The position numbers and the translations under genes are program-made. Of a stretch of 64,000 bases of DNA, positions 1-8,851 are shown in pieces. The stretch is from NCBI RefSeq assembly GCF_022059845.1, contig NZ_CP091851.1, forward strand, positions 2,666,001 through 2,730,000. The letters run 5' to 3'. The stretch comes from Terrirubrum flagellatum (GTDB lineage Bacteria; Pseudomonadota; Alphaproteobacteria; Rhizobiales; Beijerinckiaceae). Positions within the stretch are counted from its first letter, which is position 1. Each line of letters starts with the position of its first letter. A model generated the notes under the pieces. The model saw only the letters and a program-made list of their open reading frames with translations. It searched no databases and was not told where the DNA came from.

Positions 1-127
1 CCGTCGAGCATCGAGGCCGCAGCGGATTGTCGCTCGCAGCGAACGAGCGGTCTGCGGCAGGCGGAAACCGCTAACGAAAAACCGGGTGAAAGCGGCGTCG
101 CTGTCTGCGAGGCCATTTCGCCCGCAT

Positions 128-159
128 CTTTTTTGAGCAGGGTTGGCGCTTTTTTGAGC
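128..159. repeat. Two direct copies of CTTTTTTGAGC upstream of the CheW gene
   Basis: The 11-base word CTTTTTTGAGC occurs at 128-138 and again at 149-159, so the copies start 21 bases apart, about two helical turns. They lie in the 286-base leader before the first gene. The spacing suits a protein-binding site, but no regulator is identified and the function is a guess. Nothing else was recognised in bases 1-286. Confidence 0.35.
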
Positions 160-286
160 GCGCCACTCTCGGCTTCCCTTTGAAAACAAAGCAAAATTTA
201 ACGGCCCCGGCCTAATTTTCGACGCGCCGTTCGAATTGCGCGGGCAGCGCTCCGTCGGCGCCAACACCGCGCAGCCGGAGAAGCAA

Positions 287-2845
287 GTGACGTCGCATAA
301 GGGCATCGAGATCGACGCCGCCCTCGCGGGGCTCGTTCGCCACATGCACAGCATCGAAGGATATCGCGAAGTCCTCGCCGGCCTCAGAATCGGCTGGGAT
401 ACGCTCACGCTGCTCGGGCAACTCTCCAGCGGCGCTGCCGAGATGTCGAAGACGCGGGAAGCGTTCGAGCGGCTGACCGGCGATCTGCTCAATCAGCTCG
501 GCATTGAAACTCGCAAGAAGGCGTTCGCAGCGCTCAGAACCAAAGCGCAGAACGGAATCGACGTTCTCACGCGCAACCTGTTCGAGCGCACCGCCGATAT
601 CGGCTTTCTCGCCGCCGACACCGAAGTGCGCGAGTTTCTGGAAGCTGCGGAAGAGGACGCGAATCGCACAGCGCTCGAAGCCCGCTTCCGCGAATATGTG
701 GCGAAATATTCGGTCTATTCCGACATCGTGCTGATGGACAAGGCCAGCCGTATTCGCGCGCGGCTTCGTCCTCACAACGCCGAAGAGACCAGGCATCCGC
801 TTGTGAATGAAGCGCTGACGACATCGGCGGCCTATGTCGAATATTTCGGCGAGGCGGACTTTCTCGCCGCAGGAAATCATCTGCTCTACGCTTTCAGGGT
901 GGCGTCGCGCAGCGGACGCCCGCTTGGGGCGCTCGCGCTTGTCTTCCGCCTCGATGACGAAATGGATGGCGTCTTCAGCAAGCTGATCCCGGCCGATGAC
1001 TGGACCGTTCTCGCATGCGTCGGATCCGACAGCCGCGTGATCGCGAGCTCTTGCCCGATTCAGCTTCCTGTCGGATTTGCGCTTCCGCCCGCGATCTGTC
1101 GCGCGAATGGCGAGTTGGCGCGCTTTGGCGGCCGCCAATATCTCGCCGTCGCTTGCCGCAGCGTCGGCTATCAGGGCTATATGGGACCCGGCTGGACGGG
1201 GCTCGCTCTCGCGCCGATCGAGCACGCTTTCAATGAGGATGCGGGCGCCGCCGCGACCCTTGACGCTGAACTCCTCGGCGACATCCTGCGTCATTCGAAA
1301 CTGTTTCCTGACGCTCTGCGCGCAGTGCCGCAGCAGGCGGCGCAGATCCAGCGCAATCTCAGCCGATCCGTCTGGAACGGGTCGGTGCGGCTCGCGGAGA
1401 CGACCGAAGCCAACGCCGATTTCTCGAAAGCGCTGCTGTGGGAGACGTCGAGCGCCGGCGCCAGAACGCAGGCGATCTTCGATCAGGCCATCGCCGATCT
1501 TCAGCAAACCGTCATCGCTGCGCTGCTGCAGAACGTGCGCGCACGCGCCGCTTTCGCGATCGACGTCATGGATCGCAATCTCTACGAGCGCGCCAATGAC
1601 TGTCGCTGGTGGGCGCTCGACGCCACATTCCGCCGCGCGCTCGCCGACCCTGCGCGCGAAAGAAGCGCGGCGAGCGCCGAGGTGCTCTCGACCATCAACG
1701 GCCTCTACACCGTCTACACCAATCTCCTGCTGTTCGACGCGACGGGCAAAATCACCGCGGTATCGCAGCCGTCGGAGACCCATCATGTCGGCCGGATCAT
1801 CGATGCGGGATGGGCGTCGCGCACGCTCGCGCTGCACTCGACGCAAGACTATGTCGTTTCCGATTTCGAGCCCTCCGATCTCTACGGCGGCGGCGCGACC
1901 TATATCTACGCCGCCGCCGTGCAGCATCCGGCGAAAGCGCAACGCGTCGGCGGCATCGCAATCGTCTTCGACTCAACGCCGCAATTTTCCGCCATGCTCG
2001 AAGAAGCCCTGCCGCGAAACGAGGCCGGAGCGCCCCTTCCCGGCAGCGTCGCGCTCTTTGTCGACCGCGCCGGCGAGGTCATCGCATCGACCGATGCGCG
2101 CTATCCGATCGGCTCCACTGCTGAACTCGGCGTCGATTTCAGCCAGTTGCGATCGGGCGAAAGCGTCTCTCGCATCGCGACTCTCGATGGCCAGCACTGC
2201 GCGATCGGCGCTGTGATGTCGGGGGGCTATCGCGAATACAAGCTGAGCGACGGATATGTCTGCGATGTCGTTTCGGTATGCGTTGTTCCCTTGAGCGTAG
2301 CGGCGCAGGCCAAGGCGTCGCGTTCTGTTTCGCTTGCATCCCGCACGAACGCCACGAGGCCGCGCGGCGTTGGCGTCGAAACGATCGAGGTCGCGACCTT
2401 CCATGCGCGGGGGCATTGGCTCGGCGTGCCAGCGCGCGATGTGATCGAAGCTGTCGACGCCACAGGCGTCACGGCTGCGGGACAGACGGGTTCAGGCCCG
2501 CTTGTCGGCTACAAGCTCCATCGCCAGGCGCCGATCCCTGTGCTCGATCTCGCGCACGCCATCGGCGTGTCGCAACAGCGCCATGACGAAGACGAGCCTC
2601 AGATCGTCATTGTGAAGACGAATGACGGCCCGCTTGGTCTTCTCGTGGATTCGCTCGGCGATATCCCGCACATCGCGCCATCAGAGATCGCGCCGCTCGC
2701 CTGGAAGAATGACGTGCCTGCGACCGGCGTGGTGCGCAGCCAGCAGCGCGGCGGAGCCGAAACCGGGCTGCTGCTGATGCTCGACGTCAACAGGCTATGC
2801 GGCGAAGCAACGGCGCGGCCAGTCGATCTTCAAGCGGCGGAATAG
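287..2845 (+). CDS. CheW-domain protein with two duplicated Cache-like sensor modules
   Basis: The 852-residue product ends in a CheW-type domain (about residues 692-845), the adaptor fold that links receptors to the CheA kinase. The rest looks like an internal duplication. The motif RNLFER near residue 96 recurs as RNLYER near residue 430, each followed by an aspartate/alanine-rich stretch and a strand resembling the core of a Cache sensor domain (YSVYSDIVLMD and YTVYTNLLLFD). No transmembrane segment or signal peptide is visible, so the sensor part is probably cytoplasmic, which is unusual for Cache domains. GTG at 287 was chosen because GGAG lies at 277-280, six bases upstream; an in-frame TTG at 236 has no clear ribosome site. 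It converges on the histidine kinase gene. CheW is fairly secure, Cache-like is tentative. Confidence 0.75.
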   Translation: MTSHKGIEIDAALAGLVRHMHSIEGYREVLAGLRIGWDTLTLLGQLSSGAAEMSKTREAFERLTGDLLNQLGIETRKKAFAALRTKAQNGIDVLTRNLFERTADIGFLAADTEVREFLEAAEEDANRTALEARFREYVAKYSVYSDIVLMDKASRIRARLRPHNAEETRHPLVNEALTTSAAYVEYFGEADFLAAGNHLLYAFRVASRSGRPLGALALVFRLDDEMDGVFSKLIPADDWTVLACVGSDSRVIASSCPIQLPVGFALPPAICRANGELARFGGRQYLAVACRSVGYQGYMGPGWTGLALAPIEHAFNEDAGAAATLDAELLGDILRHSKLFPDALRAVPQQAAQIQRNLSRSVWNGSVRLAETTEANADFSKALLWETSSAGARTQAIFDQAIADLQQTVIAALLQNVRARAAFAIDVMDRNLYERANDCRWWALDATFRRALADPARERSAASAEVLSTINGLYTVYTNLLLFDATGKITAVSQPSETHHVGRIIDAGWASRTLALHSTQDYVVSDFEPSDLYGGGATYIYAAAVQHPAKAQRVGGIAIVFDSTPQFSAMLEEALPRNEAGAPLPGSVALFVDRAGEVIASTDARYPIGSTAELGVDFSQLRSGESVSRIATLDGQHCAIGAVMSGGYREYKLSDGYVCDVVSVCVVPLSVAAQAKASRSVSLASRTNATRPRGVGVETIEVATFHARGHWLGVPARDVIEAVDATGVTAAGQTGSGPLVGYKLHRQAPIPVLDLAHAIGVSQQRHDEDEPQIVIVKTNDGPLGLLVDSLGDIPHIAPSEIAPLAWKNDVPATGVVRSQQRGGAETGLLLMLDVNRLCGEATARPVDLQAAE

Positions 2846-2868
2846 CAGTTAGCGGCCGAAAGCAGCTT

Positions 2869-4455
2869 CTACGCTGCGGCTCCGGCGTCTTCGATCTCTG
2901 ACTCCGCCCGCGGCACCGTAAAGCGGAAGACGGCGCCTCCTCCCGGCCGGTCAGCGGCGGAGATCACGCCGCCATGGGCTTCGATAATCCCCTGGCAGAT
3001 CGAAAGCCCAACGCCCATTCCCGTCTCTTTGGTGGTGACGAAAGGCTGGAACAGCTTCTCGCGCACACTGACGGGAAGACCGGGGCCGGTGTCTGCGACG
3101 CTGATTTCGACCCGATCCTCGCCAGCGCGCTCCGCGGCGATAACGATGCGTCGCTCGGGCGCGTCCGCCATCGCTTCGGCCGCGTTGCGGATGAGGTTGA
3201 GCAACACCTGCTGAATCTGGATCTTGTCGACGACCACCCGCGAAGCGTCAGGACGAATCTGCAACTCCAGCATCGCATCGCGCTTCAATGGCCCGACGAG
3301 CGCAAGCTGCGCGATTTCTACAATCGCGTTCCGCAAATCCTCCTCGCGCTCGATGATCTCGCCCTTCCTGCCGAAATCGCGGAAGCGCCGCAAAAGTTCG
3401 GTCGCGCGTCGCGCCTGCGCAGAGGTCTTCTCGAAGAGCGGCGGCAGATCGGACGACGATCCCATTGCGATCATGCGACGACCGGCGTCGATATAGTTGG
3501 CGATCGCGGTGACCGGCTGGTTGATCTCATGCACCAGCGCCGACGCCATCTGTCCGATCTCGCTGAGGCGCGAAATATGACTGAGCGTCGCGCGCATCTC
3601 GACGAGCCGGCGCTCGCGTTCGCGGTTCTCCGCCGCAAGCGACAGGGCGAGGCGAACATAGAGCGCGCGGACCTCAAGCAGGAGCACCATCAGCACGAAG
3701 CTTGACGCGAGAAGGCCAAGAATGCGCCCGGAATAGAAGCCGAGATCGAAGCGCCCGGCGTTGAGAAGCGCGCTCAGCGCCACGTCGCAAAGCCATGCGA
3801 CGAGCACCACCATCAGCCAGAGATCAAGTGTCGAACGCTCGCGGCGACGCCACAGCGTCACGAGCGCGACGCCGCACAAGAGCCAAACGACGCCAACAAT
3901 AAAGAGCTGCGCGGGCGCATAGCGGTTCTGCAGCATGATCGACGGCAGAAGCGATTCGCCTGCTGTCGCGAGAACTGTCGACGCCACAGTGAGCGCTATC
4001 ACTGCAGCGATCCCAAGTGCGATTTCATGCGCTTCACTGCGCGCGCGATCATGCGGCCGCCCGATCAGAAGCGCATAGCCGACGACCGCAAGCGGAAACC
4101 CTGCATGCCAGAACATGTAGAGCCAGGCTGTGGTCTGCCGCCCCGCGCCGAGGAGACCTGTCTCGGCAAACAAGCCGGGAAACGTCATCGCATGCACAGC
4201 GCACATCAAAGCCGTGAAGAGATAACCGCAACCGACAATCAAAAGAGCGCGCGAACGGGCGATCCTGAACTGGCCAAACAGCAGGACGGCCGTGATCAGG
4301 TCGTTCACGACCATGATGGATTCATAAATCGGGATGAAGGCGGGAAGAGGCGTCAGCGGAACGCGAGCAAAAGGAGCAGCGACGGCGAACGCCGCGAGGC
4401 ATGCGATCCCAACCGTCAACGCGACACGCCGCTGAAGCGGCCCTATCGGGAGCAT
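2869..4455 (-). CDS. MASE4-type membrane sensor histidine kinase
   Basis: The N-terminal half has about eight hydrophobic segments with a MASE4-like signature (YESIMVVNDLITAVLLFGQF). The C-terminal half is a complete HisKA/HATPase core: H-box ALVHEINQPV with the phospho-accepting His near residue 309, N-box NLIRNAAEA near 422, G1 DTGPGL near 455 and G2 GMGVGL near 479. It should autophosphorylate in response to a membrane-sensed signal. No response regulator is adjacent, so it is an orphan here. The core resembles FixL/NtrB-type kinases. ATG at 4455 puts the first membrane segment close to the N-terminus (528 residues); a TTG at 4542 would add 29 polar residues. Confidence 0.85.
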   Translation of the reverse strand: MLPIGPLQRRVALTVGIACLAAFAVAAPFARVPLTPLPAFIPIYESIMVVNDLITAVLLFGQFRIARSRALLIVGCGYLFTALMCAVHAMTFPGLFAETGLLGAGRQTTAWLYMFWHAGFPLAVVGYALLIGRPHDRARSEAHEIALGIAAVIALTVASTVLATAGESLLPSIMLQNRYAPAQLFIVGVVWLLCGVALVTLWRRRERSTLDLWLMVVLVAWLCDVALSALLNAGRFDLGFYSGRILGLLASSFVLMVLLLEVRALYVRLALSLAAENRERERRLVEMRATLSHISRLSEIGQMASALVHEINQPVTAIANYIDAGRRMIAMGSSSDLPPLFEKTSAQARRATELLRRFRDFGRKGEIIEREEDLRNAIVEIAQLALVGPLKRDAMLELQIRPDASRVVVDKIQIQQVLLNLIRNAAEAMADAPERRIVIAAERAGEDRVEISVADTGPGLPVSVREKLFQPFVTTKETGMGVGLSICQGIIEAHGGVISAADRPGGGAVFRFTVPRAESEIEDAGAAA

Positions 4456-4795
4456 GGACAGAACGATCGGTCGGTCGCCTGTCACCGTCGCTGGCCTCTC
4501 ATCGCCAAGCTCCGCAGCCCCTCCGTCGCGCTTCCGGATCAAAGCGATCCGGCGGCAAATAGCCAGTCAAACGTCGCAGCGTCGTGAATAATTCACGACT
4601 CGGCGCAGCATGCGCTGATTTGCCGATTTACGCTACCTGGCTGCGCCGCCGGCGCGACGGCCGCAAAGAGGCAAGCCTTCCGCCGACTCTCTTCCCATAT
4701 AAGACATTGAATTATATATGAAATATATCTTATGCGGACAAAATAGCGCCTGCCGATCGGTTGCGCGTCGGCGCGTCGCGACCCGGAATCCACAG
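4456..4795. promoter_or_regulatory. AT-rich upstream region of the histidine kinase gene with an inverted repeat
   Basis: About 340 bases without a convincing gene. Bases 4697-4735 are strikingly AT-rich against a GC-rich background and hold ATAAGA at 4699-4704 and its complement TCTTAT at 4728-4733 around an ATTATATATG-like core. This is the natural place for the kinase promoter, which reads leftward, and perhaps an operator. It is also downstream of the MgtC-like gene. No -35/-10 pair was assigned. Confidence 0.35.
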
Positions 4796-5251
4796 CTACA
4801 GTTCTTGATCGCCGGCGCCGCCCCGCCAGCGATGGACCAACCTTTCGAAAGGGCCGCCCAGCGCCAGGATCACCAGCGCCAGAGCGACGCCGAGCGTCAG
4901 CAGACGCCAGTCAGCGAGCGCGCAAGCCGCGCCCAGGCAGGCCGTCAGCCAGACGCACGCCGCCGTGGTGAGGCCGCGAACTTCGCCCTCGAGCCGCGTC
5001 CGGATGATGACGCCGGCGCCAAGGAATCCAATGCCGGTGACGATCCCCTGGACCACGCGGCTCGCTCCCGGCGGATCGCTGCGCGCCACCGCAAGCGTCG
5101 CCAACGCCGATCCCAACGAGACCAGACCCAGCGTTCGGACGCCCGTGGGCTTGCCGTGAAGGTCGCGGTTGAGCCCCAGCGCCGCTCCGAAAACGACCGC
5201 CAGGATCAGCCGCCAGGCGTCGTCGACGAAAGCGATTGATTGAGTTTCCAT
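4796..5251 (-). CDS. MgtC/SapB-family membrane protein
   Basis: This 151-residue protein is nearly all hydrophobic helices and carries the MgtC/SapB signature: GAALGLNRDLHGKPTGVRT (conserved Arg and Gly), LVSLGSALATL, and GIGFLGAGVIIR followed by VRGLTTAACVWLTA. MgtC-family proteins sit in the inner membrane and are linked to magnesium homeostasis, acid adaptation or inhibition of the F-type ATPase; the role of this short, domain-only version is unknown. ATG at 5251 matches the family N-terminus, whereas upstream in-frame codons give an arginine-rich, non-family extension. It stands alone; 5252-5475 holds nothing recognisable. Confidence 0.85.
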   Translation of the reverse strand: METQSIAFVDDAWRLILAVVFGAALGLNRDLHGKPTGVRTLGLVSLGSALATLAVARSDPPGASRVVQGIVTGIGFLGAGVIIRTRLEGEVRGLTTAACVWLTACLGAACALADWRLLTLGVALALVILALGGPFERLVHRWRGGAGDQEL

Positions 5252-5475
5252 AATTGTCGAGTTAGTTTTCCGCGACGCGCGACGATAGCCTCGACGGCAG
5301 CGGCGGAGCAATTGCGGATGACCGTGGCGCGTTCGCGGGGGAGACCGAGAGCGCCGCACCCGCTCGGAGCAATCCAGGGCGGGCCTTTCAGTTTCGTCGA
5401 CGCGCGTAGCCCGACTGCCGAATAGCCGAGATTGAAGTCATCGCTGAAGCGCCGAGGAATTATCGGCGGCGCGCC

Positions 5476-6570
5476 CTATCGAAAGATCGCTTCCGGGCCG
5501 ATGTCGGTGATGCGCGCATGACCCGTGAGCGCCACGGCGACAGCCAGTTCCTCGACCAGCACCTTGATGGCGTGACCGACGCCAAGCGGTCCGGCGGCCG
5601 CCAACGCATACATCAGCGGCCGGCCGACGAGCACGGCCCGCGCCCCCAGCGCCAGCGCTTTCAGAATGTCCGTCCCTCGCCTGATCCCGCTGTCGAGCAG
5701 AACAGGCATGCGATCGCCGACCGCATCCACGACGCGCGGCAGCGCCGTGATCGAAGGCGGCAGCGAATCGATCGTGCGTCCGCCATGGTTCGACACCACA
5801 ACCGATGCGCAACCGATGTCCGCGGCGCGCCGCGCATCGTCAGGCGAGAGCACGCCTTTCAGAATAACGGGAAGTTTCGTCGTTCCGAGCAGCCATTCGA
5901 TATCGCGCCATGTCGGCGCATGTCCGAGCAGCCCGTCAAAAATCGGATGGCCGGAAAGCGGCTTTTGCGCCGGCGGCCATTGGCCGAGCATGACAGGAGC
6001 AATGCCCGCAGGCAGATGAAAGCCGGCGCGCTGCTCGGCGTTGCGTATCCCGCTGATCGGCGCATCGGCTGTGGGAACAATGGCGCGCACGCCAGCGGCT
6101 TCCACGCGCTCGATCAGCGCCCGCGTGGCGCCACGATCCGCCTGCCAGTAGAGCTGGAACATCAGCGGCGAACCTTCCGCCGCGACCGCGACCTCTTCGA
6201 TGGGAGTCGAGGTCTGCGTCGAGACAATCATCGGCGCGTCGAGCGCGCCGGCCGCCATCGCCGTCGCCCGCTCGCCATCGGGATGATAGAGTTTCTGATA
6301 GGCGACCGGCGCGACCATGACCGGATGCCTGAGCTTCATCCCGAGAAACTCGGTCTCGGTCGATCCGCCTGACATCTCGCGCAGCACGCGCGAATTCAGC
6401 GTCAGCGCGTCGAACGCGGCGCGATTGGCGGCGTGCGTGACGCCATCGGCCGCGGTCCCCGCGAGATAGGCCCAGGCGTTGTCGTCGAGACGCTCGCGCG
6501 CCAGCGGCTCGTAATCGGTCAGACAGGCGACTTCGCGCGGAATGCGCGCGAGAGGCGGCGGGCGCCGCAT
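5476..6570 (-). CDS. FMN-dependent alpha-hydroxy-acid dehydrogenase/oxidase (lactate/glycolate oxidase family)
   Basis: A 364-residue TIM-barrel flavoenzyme of the family that oxidises L-2-hydroxy acids to 2-oxo acids. Family signatures are visible in order: APVAYQKLYHPDGE, the STQTS phosphate-side loop, FQLYWQADR, VPTADAPISGIR, ILKGVLSPDDA with the FMN lysine, the catalytic SNHGGR (His and Arg), and LLDSGIRRGTDILKAL for FMN phosphate. Length is typical. ATG at 6570 begins MRRPPPLARIP just before the conserved LTDYEPLARERL; longer readings are arginine-rich. It starts 25 bases after tonB on the same strand and may be the last gene of the iron operon, though a functional link is not obvious. 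Lactate versus glycolate or another substrate cannot be decided. Confidence 0.87.
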   Translation of the reverse strand: MRRPPPLARIPREVACLTDYEPLARERLDDNAWAYLAGTAADGVTHAANRAAFDALTLNSRVLREMSGGSTETEFLGMKLRHPVMVAPVAYQKLYHPDGERATAMAAGALDAPMIVSTQTSTPIEEVAVAAEGSPLMFQLYWQADRGATRALIERVEAAGVRAIVPTADAPISGIRNAEQRAGFHLPAGIAPVMLGQWPPAQKPLSGHPIFDGLLGHAPTWRDIEWLLGTTKLPVILKGVLSPDDARRAADIGCASVVVSNHGGRTIDSLPPSITALPRVVDAVGDRMPVLLDSGIRRGTDILKALALGARAVLVGRPLMYALAAAGPLGVGHAIKVLVEELAVAVALTGHARITDIGPEAIFR

Positions 6571-6595
6571 CGATGCGCCGGAGCGCGGCAGGAAG

Positions 6596-7399
6596 TCACT
6601 TGAGCTTGTAATTGACCGGCACCACGAGTTCGACCTCGACCGCGCGCACATTCGCAGGAAGTGACGGGAAAGGCTGCGCGCGTTCGAGCATCGACAACGC
6701 CTCCTCGTCAAGCACGGTCGCGCCGGACTTCTTCTCGAGCGCCGCCTTCTTGATGCGCCCTGCCCGATCGAGCGTGAAGCGCAACACCACGTCTCCCTCC
6801 ACATGCTTCGACCGCGCCGCGGGCGGATAGCGCTTGTTGCGGCCGAGATGGGCGATCACGGAGCGCTGCCATGAGGCCGGCAGCACGACCGCCTCTGCGA
6901 CGCTGCCTTCGGATGGCGCGGCGGCGCGATCGTCCTGGGCCACGGCCGCAGGCGCGCTTTCGGTTGCCGCCTGCGCCGCAGCGCTGGGCGCGGCCTGCTC
7001 GACCTCCTTGGCCTCCATCGCCTCGGTGGTCTGCTTGTCGTCGACGGCTTTCTCGTCCTGCTTCAGCGTCTTCTCCTGAGCGAGCTGAAGATCAGGCGGC
7101 GCCTCAACCTGCGCGGCTGGCGCTGGCGGCAGATCGTCCACTTTCTTCGCCGACAGTTTCTCCTGAATTTCTTCAACAGGCGTCGCGGCCTCCGCGGCTT
7201 CCGCCTGCTGCATGTCGGGCTGTTCGGTCTCCGGCGCGACGGGCAGCGCGTCGAACTCAAAGACGACGGGCGCGCCGACATCCTCCATCGAAGGAGGCAG
7301 ATCGGAATCGAAACGATAGAAGGCGACCGTGGCGACGCCCGCATGCAGCGCGGCGGCGGCGACCGCAGCGCCGACCCAGAGCATTAGATCACGCCGCAT
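6596..7399 (-). CDS. tonB: TonB energy-transducing protein
   Basis: The 267-residue product has one N-terminal membrane anchor (about residues 6-28), a long Ala/Glu/Pro/Lys-rich periplasmic linker (about 45-160), and a C-terminal TonB domain (about 185-267) with the family pattern YPPAARSKHVEGDVVLRF...DRAGRI and the end LVVPVNYKLK. TonB passes proton-motive force from ExbB-ExbD to outer-membrane receptors such as the Fiu-like protein at 9541-11973. ATG at 7399 gives MRRDLMLW; an internal ATG at 7384 is possible. The start codon lies inside a perfect palindrome (7394-7424) with no clear Shine-Dalgarno, so hairpin control of translation is conceivable. Confidence 0.9.
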   Translation of the reverse strand: MRRDLMLWVGAAVAAAALHAGVATVAFYRFDSDLPPSMEDVGAPVVFEFDALPVAPETEQPDMQQAEAAEAATPVEEIQEKLSAKKVDDLPPAPAAQVEAPPDLQLAQEKTLKQDEKAVDDKQTTEAMEAKEVEQAAPSAAAQAATESAPAAVAQDDRAAAPSEGSVAEAVVLPASWQRSVIAHLGRNKRYPPAARSKHVEGDVVLRFTLDRAGRIKKAALEKKSGATVLDEEALSMLERAQPFPSLPANVRAVEVELVVPVNYKLK

Positions 7400-7424
7400 T
7401 TTGATTGAATCAATCAAAATGCGG
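7394..7424. promoter_or_regulatory. Perfect 31-base palindrome covering the tonB start codon
   Basis: Fifteen bases on each side pair perfectly around one central base (GCATTTTGATTGA, A, TCAATCAAAATGC plus two flanking CG pairs). The tonB ATG at 7399-7397 lies in one arm. In the message this would form a strong hairpin that buries the initiation codon; as DNA it could be a repressor operator for tonB. Confidence 0.55.
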
Positions 7425-7449
7425 GAACGTGATCGATTCCAAAAGTTTA

Positions 7450-7522
7450 GAGCATGGCTTTCGCAGGGCGAACGTTCCGTTCGTCCCGGAAAAACCGGTT
7501 CCCACTTTTTCGCGCCATGCTC
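7450..7522. repeat. Intergenic inverted-repeat element (GAGCATGG...CCATGCTC)
   Basis: The ends GAGCATGG (7450-7457) and CCATGCTC (7515-7522) are perfect complements. The interior carries AACGTTCCGTTCGTCCCGG and AAACCGGTTCCCACTTTTT. From memory, elements with this end pair and an ACCGGTTCCCACTTTT-like interior are common non-coding repeats in Hyphomicrobiales. It sits in the 155-base gap between exbD and tonB and may affect transcript stability or termination. Confidence 0.55.
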
Positions 7523-7554
7523 TGGCGGCGCCGCGGCTGCGCTGGCCCGCGAGA

Positions 7555-8058
7555 TCATGGCGACGGCGCGCTCGCCGCTGGCGGCGATGCGCCTTGCGCG
7601 GGCGCTGTAGAGGCGCTCGGCGCGGGAGTGGGCGACAGTTTCGACCCGCCGCCATCGAGGCCAACGAGCGCGATCTTGATATAGCCGGCTTCGCGCAGCA
7701 TGTTCATCAGCCGCACGATTTCGCCGTAAGGCACGGTCTGGTCGCCGCGCACGAACAGACGCTGCTCGCGATCAGCGCGCGTCTCGATATCGATCGCGGA
7801 CGCAAGCCGCTCGAAGCTTGTCTCCTTCTCGCCGACGAGAATGGTGAGATCGGATTTGAGCGTGAGAAACACCGGCTTTTCAGGCCGCGGTTGCGGTTTC
7901 GCGGTCGAGACTGGCAATTCGACCGGCGCGTCGACCGTCGAGAGCGGCGCTGCAACCATGAAGATGATCAGCAGCACCAGCATCACGTCGATGAACGGCG
8001 TGACGTTGATCTCGCTGTTCTCGACGAGTTCGTCGCTGTCCCGGACGCGCCCGGCCAT
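7555..8058 (-). CDS. exbD: ExbD, proton-channel subunit of the TonB system
   Basis: A 167-residue protein with one N-terminal membrane helix containing the ExbD/TolR signature [19 protein letters not shown], whose Asp is the essential proton-carrying residue. A periplasmic domain follows (VFLTLKSD...[21 protein letters not shown]...[10 protein letters not shown]). The last 20 or so residues form a Pro/Ala/Ser-rich tail not needed by the family fold. It follows exbB by four bases and precedes tonB, the usual ExbB-ExbD-TonB order. The complex drives siderophore import through the outer membrane. Confidence 0.93.
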   Translation of the reverse strand: MAGRVRDSDELVENSEINVTPFIDVMLVLLIIFMVAAPLSTVDAPVELPVSTAKPQPRPEKPVFLTLKSDLTILVGEKETSFERLASAIDIETRADREQRLFVRGDQTVPYGEIVRLMNMLREAGYIKIALVGLDGGGSKLSPTPAPSASTAPAQGASPPAASAPSP

Positions 8059-8062
8059 CTGC

Positions 8063-8851
8063 TTATTCCGCCGCGCGAGAGAACGACGTGAGCTCGCCGC
8101 CGCTGCGATCGAGATCGCGAGACACCAGACGCTCGACCGCGGCCGACGCGTCGGCGACGAGAGCGCGATATCCTGCGACGCCGCGGCTGAAATGGTTGTA
8201 GACGATCACCGCCGGGATCGCCGCGACGAGGCCGATGGCGGTGGCGAGCAAGGCTTCGGCGATGCCGGGCGCAACGACCGCGAGATTGGTCGTCTGCGAC
8301 TTCGAAATGCCGATGAAGCTGTTCATGATGCCCCAGACTGTGCCGAACAGGCCGACGAACGGCGCGGTGGAGCCAATCGTCGCGAGAACGCCGGTGCCGC
8401 GCGCGATATCGCGCGCCGCCCGCGCTTCGATGCGCGACAGGCGCGAAGCGACGCGCTCCTTAAGGCCGGCGGTCGACTCGCCCTGCGCCGACATCCGCCA
8501 TTCCTCCACCGCCGCCTCGACCATCGCGCGCGCGACGCGATGGCCTTTCGTGAGCGACTGCGCCGCCTCCGCAAGCGTCGCGCGAGACGACAGAAGCGAA
8601 GCCGCTGCGCGCATGCGCCGAACGCCGGCGCTAAGCTCGATCGTCTTGGCGATCCACACTGTCCACGTCACGACCGAGGCGAAGGCGAGCCCGATCATCA
8701 CGCCTTTCACCACCCAGTCGGCGGACATGAACATCGCAACCGGAGAGAGGTCCTGCGGCACGGGACCCGCGGCGAACGCAGGCGATGCGGCGATCCCAAT
8801 GAACGCGGCGGCGGCGATCAGCGCGCGGCTCATGTTTTTAGAGCGCGTCAT
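8063..8851 (-). CDS. exbB: ExbB, motor subunit of the TonB system
   Basis: A 262-residue inner-membrane protein of the MotA/TolQ/ExbB family. It begins with a signal-like segment (residues 7-27, ending ASPAFAAG) typical of the long ExbB class, then a first core helix ([21 protein letters not shown]), a cytoplasmic loop rich in charged residues, and two core helices with [17 protein letters not shown] and [21 protein letters not shown], which are family hallmarks. ATG at 8851 overlaps the hydroxylase stop as ATGA, suggesting translational coupling; ATG at 8833 is the alternative. ExbB and ExbD form the proton channel energising TonB. Confidence 0.93.
   Translation of the reverse strand: MTRSKNMSRALIAAAAFIGIAASPAFAAGPVPQDLSPVAMFMSADWVVKGVMIGLAFASVVTWTVWIAKTIELSAGVRRMRAAASLLSSRATLAEAAQSLTKGHRVARAMVEAAVEEWRMSAQGESTAGLKERVASRLSRIEARAARDIARGTGVLATIGSTAPFVGLFGTVWGIMNSFIGISKSQTTNLAVVAPGIAEALLATAIGLVAAIPAVIVYNHFSRGVAGYRALVADASAAVERLVSRDLDRSGGELTSFSRAAE

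Noticed and set aside
212-1942. Long minus-strand open frame opposite the CheW gene
   Set aside because: It is the GC-rich shadow of the plus-strand gene; the product is Arg-rich without any family motif, while the plus reading has a CheW domain.
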